Source: a virus
Virus record (IMG/VR): IMGVR_UViG_3300042902_000075
Span: 1-26,316 of that record
Length of the DNA stretch: 26,316 bases
Reading direction: 5' to 3' (one strand)
Shown: positions 6,520-14,896 of the stretch, piece after piece
Numbering within the stretch: position 1 is the stretch's first letter
Layout: each line of letters opens with the position of its first letter
Translations under genes and position numbers: made by a program
The notes under the pieces: model-generated
The model's database searches: none
Told to the model about the DNA's origin: nothing
What the model saw: the letters and a program-made list of their open reading frames with translations, nothing else

Positions 6520-7757
6520 TATTCGCCTCCGATAGTATAAGTTATTGTATAACAATCGCTGATATTATCAAATACATATACTATATTTGCTTGTGACGTG
6601 ATAGCCCAAAGCCAAGATACTGAGCCTGATAAATCATATAGAATATCCCAAGTTAATAAATCATTACTGTGAAGAATTTTACCATCATTTGTTGGAACAT
6701 AAACTCCTATATTATTTGAAGTCATTGTATATATGGCATATAGAGGTTCATTTAAAATAATTTCCCAAGTGATACCGTCTATTGACTTGTATATTCTACC
6801 TGTGTCGTTCGCACCTATAATATACGCACCATTTACTACCATAACACTAATATAATCATCTAGTGGAAGATTTGATATTTTTGCAAATGAAGCACCGTCT
6901 GAACTACTATATACACTCTCTACACCTGTTTTAAATGATGAAAAATATAGGTAATTACTTTTTACAATAAATTGATAAATTCTCTCATCAAAAGTATACA
7001 TAGTTGTAAATGAAAAAGGATTTAAAAGTCTATCAATGTATGTAGTATAAATACCGAGTGATACTGAATATGTAGCAATATACATATACCCGTTGAAGTA
7101 TATTAAATCAGAAAAATATACGGAGGATAATGAGCCACAATTTTCCCAATCAATACCATTAATAGACCTAATTATTTTTGTATCAGTACCAGCAAGAGAA
7201 GCATATATATAACCATTAGCTTCACAATATGTAATTTTTGATACCTTGTTAAATGTAGCATCGTCATAAACTAAAGCCCATATAACACCGTCAATACTTC
7301 TATATATTTGACCGTTGTTTTGAGTGCCTCCATATATATATCCGTCTTCATTCACCATCGCATAATATATTACAGACGATGTAACAAATACATTACTTAT
7401 TTCATAAGTAGCTGGTGGTACAAAACGCTCTGCAACTATATCCATTGAAACTTTAGCACCTTTTATCACCTCTTTTATGCTTATGACTTTAAATAATAAA
7501 TTATCAAGTTGAATAGCATCTCCGATATGAAGATTATCTATATGATAAGTGCTAAAACTTACACGTTTATTTATATAACCCTCATCGAGGAAAAGACTCT
7601 CTGCCCTAGCTTTTGCAACTTCATAATTTGTTATGAGCTTGTCTTCTACATAAAGAGTTTCAGTACCTCCGTTAGCTATGTCAAATGATAATGATAATTC
7701 ATTATTTGTTGAAGCGTTTGAAGTGTCTGATATTGTTTCAGATGTGTGTAGTTCCAT
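6519..7757 (-). CDS. Tail protein: hub-like N-terminal domain fused to an Asp-box beta-propeller
   Basis: Residues 1-112 look like a phage tail-hub or baseplate domain (YEVAKARAESLFLDEGYI, then beta strands around GDAIQLDNLLFKVISIKEV). Residues 113-412 carry repeated Asp-box-like blades of the form [YIL]xSxDGxxW: near 152-160, 196-204, 283-290, 323-331 and 362-370. Such repeats build the beta-propellers of sialidase/BNR, Ycf48 and related proteins, which bind or cut surface ligands. No sialidase Arg triad or catalytic site could be identified, so a binding role is more likely than an enzyme. It overlaps the 642-aa hub gene upstream by TAATG. Receptor recognition at the tail tip is the inferred job. 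Confidence 0.65.
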   Translation of the reverse strand: MELHTSETISDTSNASTNNELSLSFDIANGGTETLYVEDKLITNYEVAKARAESLFLDEGYINKRVSFSTYHIDNLHIGDAIQLDNLLFKVISIKEVIKGAKVSMDIVAERFVPPATYEISNVFVTSSVIYYAMVNEDGYIYGGTQNNGQIYRSIDGVIWALVYDDATFNKVSKITYCEANGYIYASLAGTDTKIIRSINGIDWENCGSLSSVYFSDLIYFNGYMYIATYSVSLGIYTTYIDRLLNPFSFTTMYTFDERIYQFIVKSNYLYFSSFKTGVESVYSSSDGASFAKISNLPLDDYISVMVVNGAYIIGANDTGRIYKSIDGITWEIILNEPLYAIYTMTSNNIGVYVPTNDGKILHSNDLLTWDILYDLSGSVSWLWAITSQANIVYVFDNISDCYTITYTIGGE

Positions 7758-9685
7758 TATGCAAACTCCGCGTATGTAGTATCAATCGTAATATACGTTC
7801 CTTTTTTAATATGCCCTGTATCAACTATAACCTTTTCAGCAGTTGTTAAATAGACTAAAAAAGTTCCATTACTTGCTATTGTATAACTTATTCCCTTATA
7901 TGTCACAACTTTACCTGAAACTTTATGAGCTTCTGTATCTAATAAGCTTGCAACATCTATCGTTCTGTGTGTAGGTAAAAGACAGGTTCCATCTTCAGGG
8001 TACTCAAAAGTCGAAACGCCGTTGTCGTTGTAAAAGTCTATCCATCTAACAGTATTAGAAGCACCAACCGCTGGAATAGTATATCTATCGACTATCGCAG
8101 TGTATGTACAAGTTGCCGATAAATTTAAAAACCTACTTTGAGTAGTGTAGTAAATATAATAACCGCCAGCGTCATACTTTGTTAATAGAACGATTACAGA
8201 GCCTACCATAGCCTCGCTGATTTCTATATCGTTAGAAGTGTAGAAGCCGAATACATCAACGCCCGCATCGGCATAGTTTGCGGTTAAATTTTCCATAGTA
8301 GCACTAAAAGACTTTTGAACGCTCAATCCTATTTGCTTTGAAATTGTGAGCATAAAAGTAGTGTTAAAATCTCCATAAGCATAATAGCCATTTACCACCG
8401 CTGGAACTGCTGATGGATTAGATACAAATGAGATATTATTTATAGTGCCGATAACATCAAACTGAGTAGGCGTGTCTAAGCTCATACCCTCGCCGACTAA
8501 TTCAATTGAGTTGTTATTTAAGCCGCCCATATCAAGCACGTCTGCACATATATCTATTGAAACATCTAAGATTTGATTTAAGTATTGCACATTGTAGATG
8601 TTTGAGCGTGTCTCAAAATCAAACTTGCCATTGTATTGGTACATCTGAATTACTTTTGAGATATATGTTACCGTTATAATTCCATTTAATACATCATCAA
8701 ATAAGATTACATTTTGCCCTTGAATAAATTGATAAGTAGTATCGCTCACAACCACACCGTTAAGCGTGATTTGCTTTATGCTATCTATACCACCATTTAC
8801 TCTTAAGAAATTCGCGCTAAAAGTCTCTTGCACTAATATTTCTTTGAATGAAAAATACATCGTGCCGAGATTTGATGTTATGTTTACTATATTGTCGGGC
8901 GTAGGATTGAACATAAAGTAAGGGCGTGAACAGTCCTCATTCGTAACCATAGTGATAAGAGGCTCTGAAAGTATGTCCTCTTCATTTGCATTGAATACTA
9001 CTTTATTAACAAGCGGAGAGCCTGAGTAATTATCTGAGTACGCTTTACTTGTAAGTATTTCATCGGTAAATATAAACTTTGGTGTTACGGATGGATTAAC
9101 TCTTAAATGCTCCACGAAAATCAAATGGTCGTTTACTTCATAATAAGTGCCACCGCTAACCGCTACCAAACTGTCCACGCCCTCCAATTTTGAACCCTCA
9201 AGAGTGAAAGAACCCTCGTTGAATTTAAAATCTGGTAAAGTGTTGTAATGGCTTATTTCGGCACATAGAACGCCTATAATTTCGTTACCTGTGCCTGAGT
9301 ATAAATCATTGATTTTTGGCGAAAATGGATAGTCTAGTAAACACCCCTGAGTTTTAGCGATAATCTCGTATTTGCCTTTATAATCCCTGTCAACGTCAAA
9401 TAGAATGAAGCTGTAAACCATAGTGCCGATTGTTACTACCAAACGAATATCTTTATTTCTAATGTAAGTTTTGTCAATCTCATAACCCATCATCGACATA
9501 GATAATGTCGAATAAGCTTTGTGATTTTCTCTTATGATTTCGGCATCTGTTACATACGAAGTTATATCCACACCGTTAAGCACAAAAGAGCGGGTAATGT
9601 TTACTATCTTGTCTGAGGGCGTGAGAGTTGTTGTGTCTCCCTCAAAGTATCCAGTTGCTATGTAGCCTAAATCATAATAACCCAT
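7757..9685 (-). CDS. Tail hub/baseplate protein (large, unnamed family)
   Basis: The 642-aa protein starts with a short Gly/Tyr-rich segment, then a region (28-130) of strand-turn type with NITRSFVLNGVDITSYVTDA, which resembles phage tail tip or Dit/Tal-type N-terminal domains. The middle (150-360) has a hub-like beta fold with YYEVNDHLIFVEHLRVNPS. The C-terminal third is Thr/Val/Tyr-rich and may be exposed. It is directly followed by a protein whose N terminus also looks hub-like, so the two may form one complex. There is one base between the upstream stop and its ATG. The assignment rests on position (after tape measure and fibre) and fold character, not on a named family. Confidence 0.55.
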   Translation of the reverse strand: MGYYDLGYIATGYFEGDTTTLTPSDKIVNITRSFVLNGVDITSYVTDAEIIRENHKAYSTLSMSMMGYEIDKTYIRNKDIRLVVTIGTMVYSFILFDVDRDYKGKYEIIAKTQGCLLDYPFSPKINDLYSGTGNEIIGVLCAEISHYNTLPDFKFNEGSFTLEGSKLEGVDSLVAVSGGTYYEVNDHLIFVEHLRVNPSVTPKFIFTDEILTSKAYSDNYSGSPLVNKVVFNANEEDILSEPLITMVTNEDCSRPYFMFNPTPDNIVNITSNLGTMYFSFKEILVQETFSANFLRVNGGIDSIKQITLNGVVVSDTTYQFIQGQNVILFDDVLNGIITVTYISKVIQMYQYNGKFDFETRSNIYNVQYLNQILDVSIDICADVLDMGGLNNNSIELVGEGMSLDTPTQFDVIGTINNISFVSNPSAVPAVVNGYYAYGDFNTTFMLTISKQIGLSVQKSFSATMENLTANYADAGVDVFGFYTSNDIEISEAMVGSVIVLLTKYDAGGYYIYYTTQSRFLNLSATCTYTAIVDRYTIPAVGASNTVRWIDFYNDNGVSTFEYPEDGTCLLPTHRTIDVASLLDTEAHKVSGKVVTYKGISYTIASNGTFLVYLTTAEKVIVDTGHIKKGTYITIDTTYAEFA

Positions 9686-9686
9686 T

Positions 9687-11126
9687 TTATACCACCGTGC
9701 CTAATCCGTCTTCCCACGCAACACCGCTCCACCATATCGGTTTACCGAGAGAAGTATCCTTATAATACTGACCGATTAGTAAGTTTGTAGTAGGTCGCTC
9801 CGCTGTTGTACCTGTTGTACCCTGTGGTAGATAAACAATCGCGCTGCTTGAAGTAAAACTTTGGGTAAATGCGCTTAACACGTTAGAAAATGAAGTGCCA
9901 CTTTTTGCATAAGTCACAAAACCAACAAGTGAGCCTAGCCCACCTAATATAGTGGGTATTATTGTCGGAGGAGTTGCGTTGTTAGCCTCCGTCTGGGATG
10001 AATACTCAGCTTGACCGACTACTACCGCTAATCGTGACGGAGTGTTGTTAATAAGATATACCCAACTTACACCAAATCTATTATTACTCAGTGTTGCTAA
10101 AGTTCCCGTGTTGTTATCGTATTGAGTAGTATTTATAAGTTTACTGTCTGCAACCTCTGTAAAACCTCCAACTCCGTCTCTATAGTAAAGAGTAAAAACG
10201 TTTTCGTTTGCTGTGCCAGCTACGCTTGTGTCAAATGCAACGTGGTCTATTCTTTTAAGTGCCATATAAAAAGCACCCGCCGTTAAACCTATAGCCAAAG
10301 AAGACGGCTGAGACAAAACAGTACCTCCCTCAGCGTGGATGAATCTGCTAAAGTTTAAAAATAGTTGCCTAGCCTTAGTCGATACATCTACGTTTTGACC
10401 TCTTAAGTCTATAGTATCGAGAACAGTTGATTTACGATAAATTACATAAGTCAAGCATTTATCCATACAGTTAATGACTGAAAAATCAGTAGTAGATTTA
10501 AAAGTAGGAGCGCCCGCATTGTAATCAAAGTAGACATAGTTCGTGGAGTTATCGGTAAGCGCTAGATTTAGTTGCGCAGATATTTCAACTGCGTATAGTG
10601 GAGTAGTTGCGTCTGCTGTTGCTCTTATTAGTCCATAACCCGCTGCGAAGCTTACAGTACCGTCTACATTCTCGGTTATCGCACACCCACTCATAACCCC
10701 CGCGCTCTCTACATGTGAGAATAATTCCGTTGATGTGCTTATCTCTGTTGGTGTGCCTATTAGGTTAGTGGGTGCAATATCATCCATATCAAGAGCGCTT
10801 AGCTTTGATTTTTCCGCGTCCGTAAAGACATTTGTATCGGCGTTTGCCTCATACTTAGTTTTGATTTCAGCATCAGTGTATGTAGTGTCTTTTAGCTTAA
10901 CGCTCCATACCGCCGCGCCAACTGTTGTATCGGTGCATAAATATAAATAGCCCGTTGTGTAATCAAACCACGTTGATTCGTTTGCCGTGAAACCCTGAGA
11001 GCCGTCATTTGTAACAGCAGGTGCCACACTTGACAACTTCATCTTCAAATCAAGATATTTTATATTTGCGTCGCCCTCTGTATATGTGAGTTCAGCGTCC
11101 TTTAATAATCTATAAGTTAATGCCAT
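9687..11126 (-). CDS. Tail fibre/spike-like protein
   Basis: The 479-aa protein contains recurring phage fibre phrases: TDAEIKTKYEANADTNVFTD then AEKSKL around 83-108, and a C-terminal cap GQYYKDTSLGKPIWWSGVAW near 452-471. The cap is the usual end module of many phage tail proteins. Between them is a beta-rich, weakly conserved region (120-440). It would project from the tail tip and take part in host contact. It is encoded early in the tip module, between the 126-aa protein and the hub protein, rather than at the end with the other fibre genes. No enzymatic motif is seen. Confidence 0.65.
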   Translation of the reverse strand: MALTYRLLKDAELTYTEGDANIKYLDLKMKLSSVAPAVTNDGSQGFTANESTWFDYTTGYLYLCTDTTVGAAVWSVKLKDTTYTDAEIKTKYEANADTNVFTDAEKSKLSALDMDDIAPTNLIGTPTEISTSTELFSHVESAGVMSGCAITENVDGTVSFAAGYGLIRATADATTPLYAVEISAQLNLALTDNSTNYVYFDYNAGAPTFKSTTDFSVINCMDKCLTYVIYRKSTVLDTIDLRGQNVDVSTKARQLFLNFSRFIHAEGGTVLSQPSSLAIGLTAGAFYMALKRIDHVAFDTSVAGTANENVFTLYYRDGVGGFTEVADSKLINTTQYDNNTGTLATLSNNRFGVSWVYLINNTPSRLAVVVGQAEYSSQTEANNATPPTIIPTILGGLGSLVGFVTYAKSGTSFSNVLSAFTQSFTSSSAIVYLPQGTTGTTAERPTTNLLIGQYYKDTSLGKPIWWSGVAWEDGLGTVV

Positions 11127-11128
11127 TT

Positions 11129-11509
11129 TTAAATCCTCGCTAGGTTAATTTCCGCCGTGTAATATTCAAAAAGTTTAGTATCGTAAACCCTCTCAAATTT
11201 TACAGCGCCGCTTTCGTGTCTGAATCTAACCGCTATGACCTCGTCGGCTGTCGTGGTTATCGTAGTAGTTGTTCCAAGTGATGCAGCCGCTAAAGCTTTT
11301 ATAGCGTCTTTTACAGCTATTGTTTGCCACCCGCTCTCTTTGCTTGATAATGTGATGTTCTTTGCGTTGGTTGCTACTGCCTGCTCCCAAACTATCACAC
11401 CGCCGTTTATAGTGCTTTGTACCTCAGCGTTTACAGATGGAGTATTATTGAAATCAACCCACCACAAAGGATATGTAAGCGTTATCGTGCCTATCTTCTT
11501 GACTGTCAT
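11129..11509 (-). CDS. Small distal-tail protein, unrecognised
   Basis: The 126-aa protein is beta-rich at the N terminus (IGTITLTYPLWWVD, residues 6-19), has a Thr-rich middle strand, and ends in FERVYDTKLFEYYTAEI. Its start overlaps the tape-measure stop in the ATGA pattern. In lambda-like gene order this place is taken by small tail-tip proteins (M or L), so a tail-tip role is inferred from order only. It has no Cys cluster of the gpL type, no signal and no membrane segment. Confidence 0.5.
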   Translation of the reverse strand: MTVKKIGTITLTYPLWWVDFNNTPSVNAEVQSTINGGVIVWEQAVATNAKNITLSSKESGWQTIAVKDAIKALAAASLGTTTTITTTADEVIAVRFRHESGAVKFERVYDTKLFEYYTAEINLARI

Positions 11510-14346
11510 TGCATTTTCCTTAAATATCTTTCAAGTGCGCTTGCAACTTGGTCGTCTGTTTGCATATTGAATGAAGTCTTATTGTCTGGCATCATTAGAC
11601 TAAGATTTACACTCTTAGAAGCACCGCCCTCGACCTCGCCGCCGTCTGCCAATAGTAAAGCCTCTTTTGGTATAGCTCTTGCATTTAGGGCTTTCATAAA
11701 ATTAGTGCCGTAATAATCAACTGCTCTAACATTCTGCACAAACTCGCCTCTTGTAAGAAGTGATGGAACATCATCTTTTCCGCTTAAGTCGTGACCTGCT
11801 ATTTTCCCGCTTCTCTTTTTATATCCGCCGCCTGTTGCAAATTTGCCTATGCCTACATTTCCGCCCGTTGCATTTGCTTGCACTATATGTTGAACTATTG
11901 TTTGATGAAGTGTAGGGAGTGGGCGCGATAGTTCCGCTCTCATTCTCTCATTATTTGACATAGCTTCACTTGTATCAGTGCTAACAGGTGCGACTATTTC
12001 AGTACTCTCTATTTTGATTTTGGCGTTACCGTAATCAGTCTCGTCTGTTACTAATTCGACTGGTGCATTTAAAGGTTGCTCTACACCGTCTTTAAATTTC
12101 TTAAACTTTGTGAAGCCCGTTTTAGTATCAACATCGACCTCTGTTTTAAGTCCGCCTTTTTCGACTTCATTCTCTAAGTCTGTGAACTCTTTATCATCTG
12201 CAGTTACTTTAATTTTAGCGTCACGTTCTTTATTTGTTGTTTCAGCTAGTTTTGCATCAAGTTGAGCGACCGCCGCATTAACAGCCGTGAAGTCCATATC
12301 AAACTTCGCACCCGTTGCCATAGCTACGATTTTACCTATTTCGGCTACTAATGCTTTTTGAGCTTCGATTTGAATTTTAACAAGTTCGATTTCTGCTTTT
12401 TTATCTGCTATTTTTTGATTATGTAGCGCGATTTCATTCTGCTCTTCGGCACTATAAACTTGCTCCATTAAAGCTTTGCCAGCGAGTAAATCTTTTTTAG
12501 CTTCGTCTGCGGTTTGTTTTTTTGTAGCTCTTACTTGCTCATTGACAATTATCTCTTCGCCTGCGCTTTGAGATACAAGTGAGTTATATTCGCTTATATA
12601 TGCTTTTGCGAGTTCAATATTTCCGCTCTCTATTGCTTTTTTAGCGTTTGCGTATGCTACGTCTGCGCGTTGTTGAGCGTCTCTGTATGCTTGATAATCG
12701 TCTAATCCTTTTGCGTAAATACCAGCGATTTGTGATTCTACGCTTAAGTCTAGTAATGCCCTCTTGTTTGCATAACTTTGTCTAATTTTGTGAAGCTCAT
12801 CTTCAAGTTTTGCGAGTTCGCTTTTATGTTTGTCTTCTTGACCTTGTAATTTAATAAGTGTATCTTGATTTGCAGATAATCTCTTATCTAATGCCTCTTT
12901 GTTTTTTTCAAATAGTTTAGACTGCTCTTCATTATATTTCTTTTGAGCGGTTTCTTGAGCTTTTATCGCTTCGGCATCTCTTTGTTTTAGCGCTGTTAAT
13001 TCTCTTTGTTTTTCAAGATGTTCATCTACTTTTGCCTCTTCTTTGTTTAGCTCTGCTCTTGCTAAATAAAGCTTTTTGTTTTGCTCTTCTAGGCCTTTGA
13101 GCGCTGTTTTGTACTCTTCGGTTTTTACTATTGTAAAGCCGTTTGTTTTGTTTAACTCCTCAGCTTTTGCGATTGCTTCGTCAAGTTGCTTTAGCTGCTC
13201 TAAATTGTTTTCAAGTTGAGCTTTAATAGCCTCTTCTTGTATGGTTATTTGTTTTTTAGTTAGTTTGGTATTATCTTCTAGTAAGGCACCTTGATTTTTT
13301 AAAATCTTGTTCAGTTCGTCTTCGTTTTTTGAAATATCTCTTATCTCTTCTGCAAACCCTGAGTCTGTAATAAGTCGCATATTATCATAGCCATACTCAA
13401 GCCATTCGCCAACTTTTTGCCACCCCTCTGCCGATTTTCCGAGAATTGACAATAGCCCTCCAAGTGCCGTGCCAACCGTATTTACTCCGCTCTCAAATCT
13501 ATTCCAGTCTGCTTTGTCTAAAGACTCTATGAACTTAAGCATTTTGTCGGTTATTTCTGCCACTAAAGGGAGTAGTTTTTGACCTATTAAAACTTTTGTA
13601 TTTTCAAGTTGAGCGTCTAGTTTTTGGAATTTTTCCGCGCTTGTTTCGCCCGCGTCTGCGTATCTTGTAATAGCCTCCGCTCCGGCTTCGATAACTTGGT
13701 TTGTTAATGCCATCGTTTTTTGTTGCGCCGACATTTGCTCGACTGTAATACCTAGAGAATCGGCATACTTCTTGTTTCCCTCTTCTAACTTAATAGTTAA
13801 GCCTAAGTTATCAAGTATCATAGGGGAGCCGCGTCCGATACCTGTCGCCATATCACTAAATGCCTGAGTTAAAGAAATTCCCATGTCTTTAGCTTTAACT
13901 TTTGCAACTTCCATCAAGTCACCTATCTTCTCGAACGGAACTCCAAGAGATACGGCTTTAGTTGTTGCCTCGTATAAAGCTTTGTCACTTATTAAGCCCT
14001 CTGATGCTTCTTTGATGCGATTGAATTCAGTCTCGGCGTCTAATCCCATTGATTGCATAATAGACGTAAATGCGGTTTGCGCCTGTTCCGCGTCACTTGC
14101 AAGTTTCGCAAACTCTACGGCTTTCATCGCTATTCCAAGAGAAGCCATTGCACCTGCGACTGTTTTGACAGTGTTGCTTATACTTGTATATCCGTCTGAT
14201 ACTTTTTTAATATCTTTGGCGGTTGCAGCATATTTTTTATTTTCTTTTGTGAGTTCGTCAACTTTTTTGGATAAATCGCCTATGTCTCTTATAGCTTTGT
14301 CACTATCGGCTTTTATTTTGATTAAGAGTTCATTTTCAGTTGCCAA
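11506..14346 (-). CDS. Tail tape measure protein
   Basis: The 946-aa protein, the longest in the window, has the usual plan. The N terminus is helical, with a hydrophobic segment near 53-74 and the tape-measure core AYEATTKAVSLGVPFEKIG-like region (about 95-235, with SDMATGIGRGSPMILDNLG). Long Lys/Glu/Gln coiled coils follow (about 330-560 and 610-680), then a Gly-rich C-terminal part with GKFATGGGYKKRSG. It sets tail length and is ejected with the DNA. By the known rule of roughly 0.15 nm per residue, the tail would be near 140 nm. The start is TTG at 14344-14346, with GGAGG seven bases upstream; no ATG fits. It overlaps the GT frameshift product by 11 bases. Confidence 0.9.
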   Translation of the reverse strand: MATENELLIKIKADSDKAIRDIGDLSKKVDELTKENKKYAATAKDIKKVSDGYTSISNTVKTVAGAMASLGIAMKAVEFAKLASDAEQAQTAFTSIMQSMGLDAETEFNRIKEASEGLISDKALYEATTKAVSLGVPFEKIGDLMEVAKVKAKDMGISLTQAFSDMATGIGRGSPMILDNLGLTIKLEEGNKKYADSLGITVEQMSAQQKTMALTNQVIEAGAEAITRYADAGETSAEKFQKLDAQLENTKVLIGQKLLPLVAEITDKMLKFIESLDKADWNRFESGVNTVGTALGGLLSILGKSAEGWQKVGEWLEYGYDNMRLITDSGFAEEIRDISKNEDELNKILKNQGALLEDNTKLTKKQITIQEEAIKAQLENNLEQLKQLDEAIAKAEELNKTNGFTIVKTEEYKTALKGLEEQNKKLYLARAELNKEEAKVDEHLEKQRELTALKQRDAEAIKAQETAQKKYNEEQSKLFEKNKEALDKRLSANQDTLIKLQGQEDKHKSELAKLEDELHKIRQSYANKRALLDLSVESQIAGIYAKGLDDYQAYRDAQQRADVAYANAKKAIESGNIELAKAYISEYNSLVSQSAGEEIIVNEQVRATKKQTADEAKKDLLAGKALMEQVYSAEEQNEIALHNQKIADKKAEIELVKIQIEAQKALVAEIGKIVAMATGAKFDMDFTAVNAAVAQLDAKLAETTNKERDAKIKVTADDKEFTDLENEVEKGGLKTEVDVDTKTGFTKFKKFKDGVEQPLNAPVELVTDETDYGNAKIKIESTEIVAPVSTDTSEAMSNNERMRAELSRPLPTLHQTIVQHIVQANATGGNVGIGKFATGGGYKKRSGKIAGHDLSGKDDVPSLLTRGEFVQNVRAVDYYGTNFMKALNARAIPKEALLLADGGEVEGGASKSVNLSLMMPDNKTSFNMQTDDQVASALERYLRKMQ

Positions 14347-14844
14347 AAGTAGCCTCCAAAGCCTTTAAGTTGTTTTTGTGTGACGGTTTTTTCTTTTTTG
14401 GCGGATATAGTATCTCTTCGATTGTTTTGTGTTTTAACATTCTACCAAGTCCTATTCTAGCCATTGATTTTTCGTCCTCTTCATAAACTGATTTTATAGC
14501 TATGTTAAAAAATCTTATTCTGTAATTATAGCACGATTGATGCCCCTTTGAGATAAGAAATGAAACAAGCTCTACTACTTTTTTCCCTCTTCGCCCTCGC
14601 TTTTTTTGTGGCGGTCTGGGTTTGTGATATCTAAAATCTTTTGGACTATTTCGTATCGTGTACGGCTTCCAAGTTTCAATATCTCATCTTCTGTGAGAGT
14701 TGAGCCGTCTTTTATGATTTCGTTATCGCAGTACAGCTCTGGATTTCGTTCAACCATATCTATAAACTTTACAGATAAGTCCATAATTTCAAACTCTAAG
14801 TCGCCGACTCTGCATTTTTCTTTAAACTCTGGAAATTCTAACAT
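14336..14844 (-). CDS. Tail assembly chaperone GT fusion by -1 ribosomal frameshift
   Basis: The G-like frame can be extended by a -1 shift at A_AAA_AAG (14584-14578). The new frame runs 80 codons without interruption, from GTA at 14578 to TGA at 14336-14338, ending 11 bases inside the tape-measure start. The extension reads VVELVSFLISKGHQSCYNYR then IRFFNIAIKSVYEEDEKSMA and ends in a Lys-rich helix; it has no start of its own with a ribosome site at its beginning. In lambda, G and GT are made the same way before the tape measure gene, and GT bridges tape measure and tube protein during assembly. Expected fusion length is 169 aa. Confidence 0.85.
14575..14844 (-). CDS. Tail assembly chaperone G (unshifted product)
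   Basis: The unshifted protein is acidic and helical, beginning MLEFPEFKEKCRVGDLEFEI and ending in a Lys/Glu-rich tail (SEGEEGKK). It lies between the tube protein and tape measure genes, the classic place of lambda gpG. It would bind the tape measure protein as a chaperone and is not part of the virion. Two ATGs are possible; the one at 14844 (89 aa) lies 5 bases after the ribosome site AAGGA, while the one at 14850 touches that site and is less likely. Most ribosomes should stop at TAG 14575-14577, the rest shifting to make GT. Confidence 0.8.
   Translation of the reverse strand: MLEFPEFKEKCRVGDLEFEIMDLSVKFIDMVERNPELYCDNEIIKDGSTLTEDEILKLGSRTRYEIVQKILDITNPDRHKKSEGEEGKK
14578..14584 (-). promoter_or_regulatory. 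Slippery heptamer A_AAA_AAG for -1 frameshifting
   Basis: In the G frame the codons read GGA AAA AAG TAG, so the heptamer A_AAA_AAG is in the correct phase, immediately before the stop. It is the same heptamer used by E. coli dnaX. A Shine-Dalgarno-like GAGGG lies 9 bases upstream (14594-14598), near the spacing of the dnaX stimulator, and a second GAGGG abuts the site. No strong downstream hairpin was seen by eye. Confidence 0.85.
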
Positions 14845-14867
14845 ATACATCCTTTTTAAAATTTAGC

Positions 14868-14889
14868 CTAACGCTCCAAAGAGCGCTAA
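14868..14889 (-). terminator. Intercistronic hairpin between tube protein and G genes
   Basis: On the minus strand TTAGCGCTC (14889-14881) pairs with GAGCGTTAG (14876-14868) around a TTTG loop: 9 pairs, two of them wobble. Only a weak T-run (ATTTT) follows. It may be a partial terminator or an RNA-stability element that keeps tube-protein mRNA more abundant than chaperone mRNA. Confidence 0.45.
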
Positions 14890-14896
14890 GTAAACT

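Noticed and set aside
6519-7757. Sialidase enzyme
   Set aside because: Asp-box repeats are present, but the Arg triad and catalytic residues could not be identified, so only a propeller fold is claimed.
11235-11713. Plus-strand frames of 98-111 aa opposite the tail genes
   Set aside because: They are antisense to well-supported overlapping minus-strand genes and have no protein-like pattern.
13883-14368. 161-aa plus-strand frame opposite the tape measure gene
   Set aside because: It is the antisense shadow of a helical, Ser/Ala/Leu-rich coding region; no ribosome site or partner genes support it.
14525-14533. TGCTATAAT as a promoter for the tape measure gene
   Set aside because: It lies in the GT reading frame and codes Cys-Tyr-Asn there; with a poor -35 it may be chance, so it is not listed as a feature.
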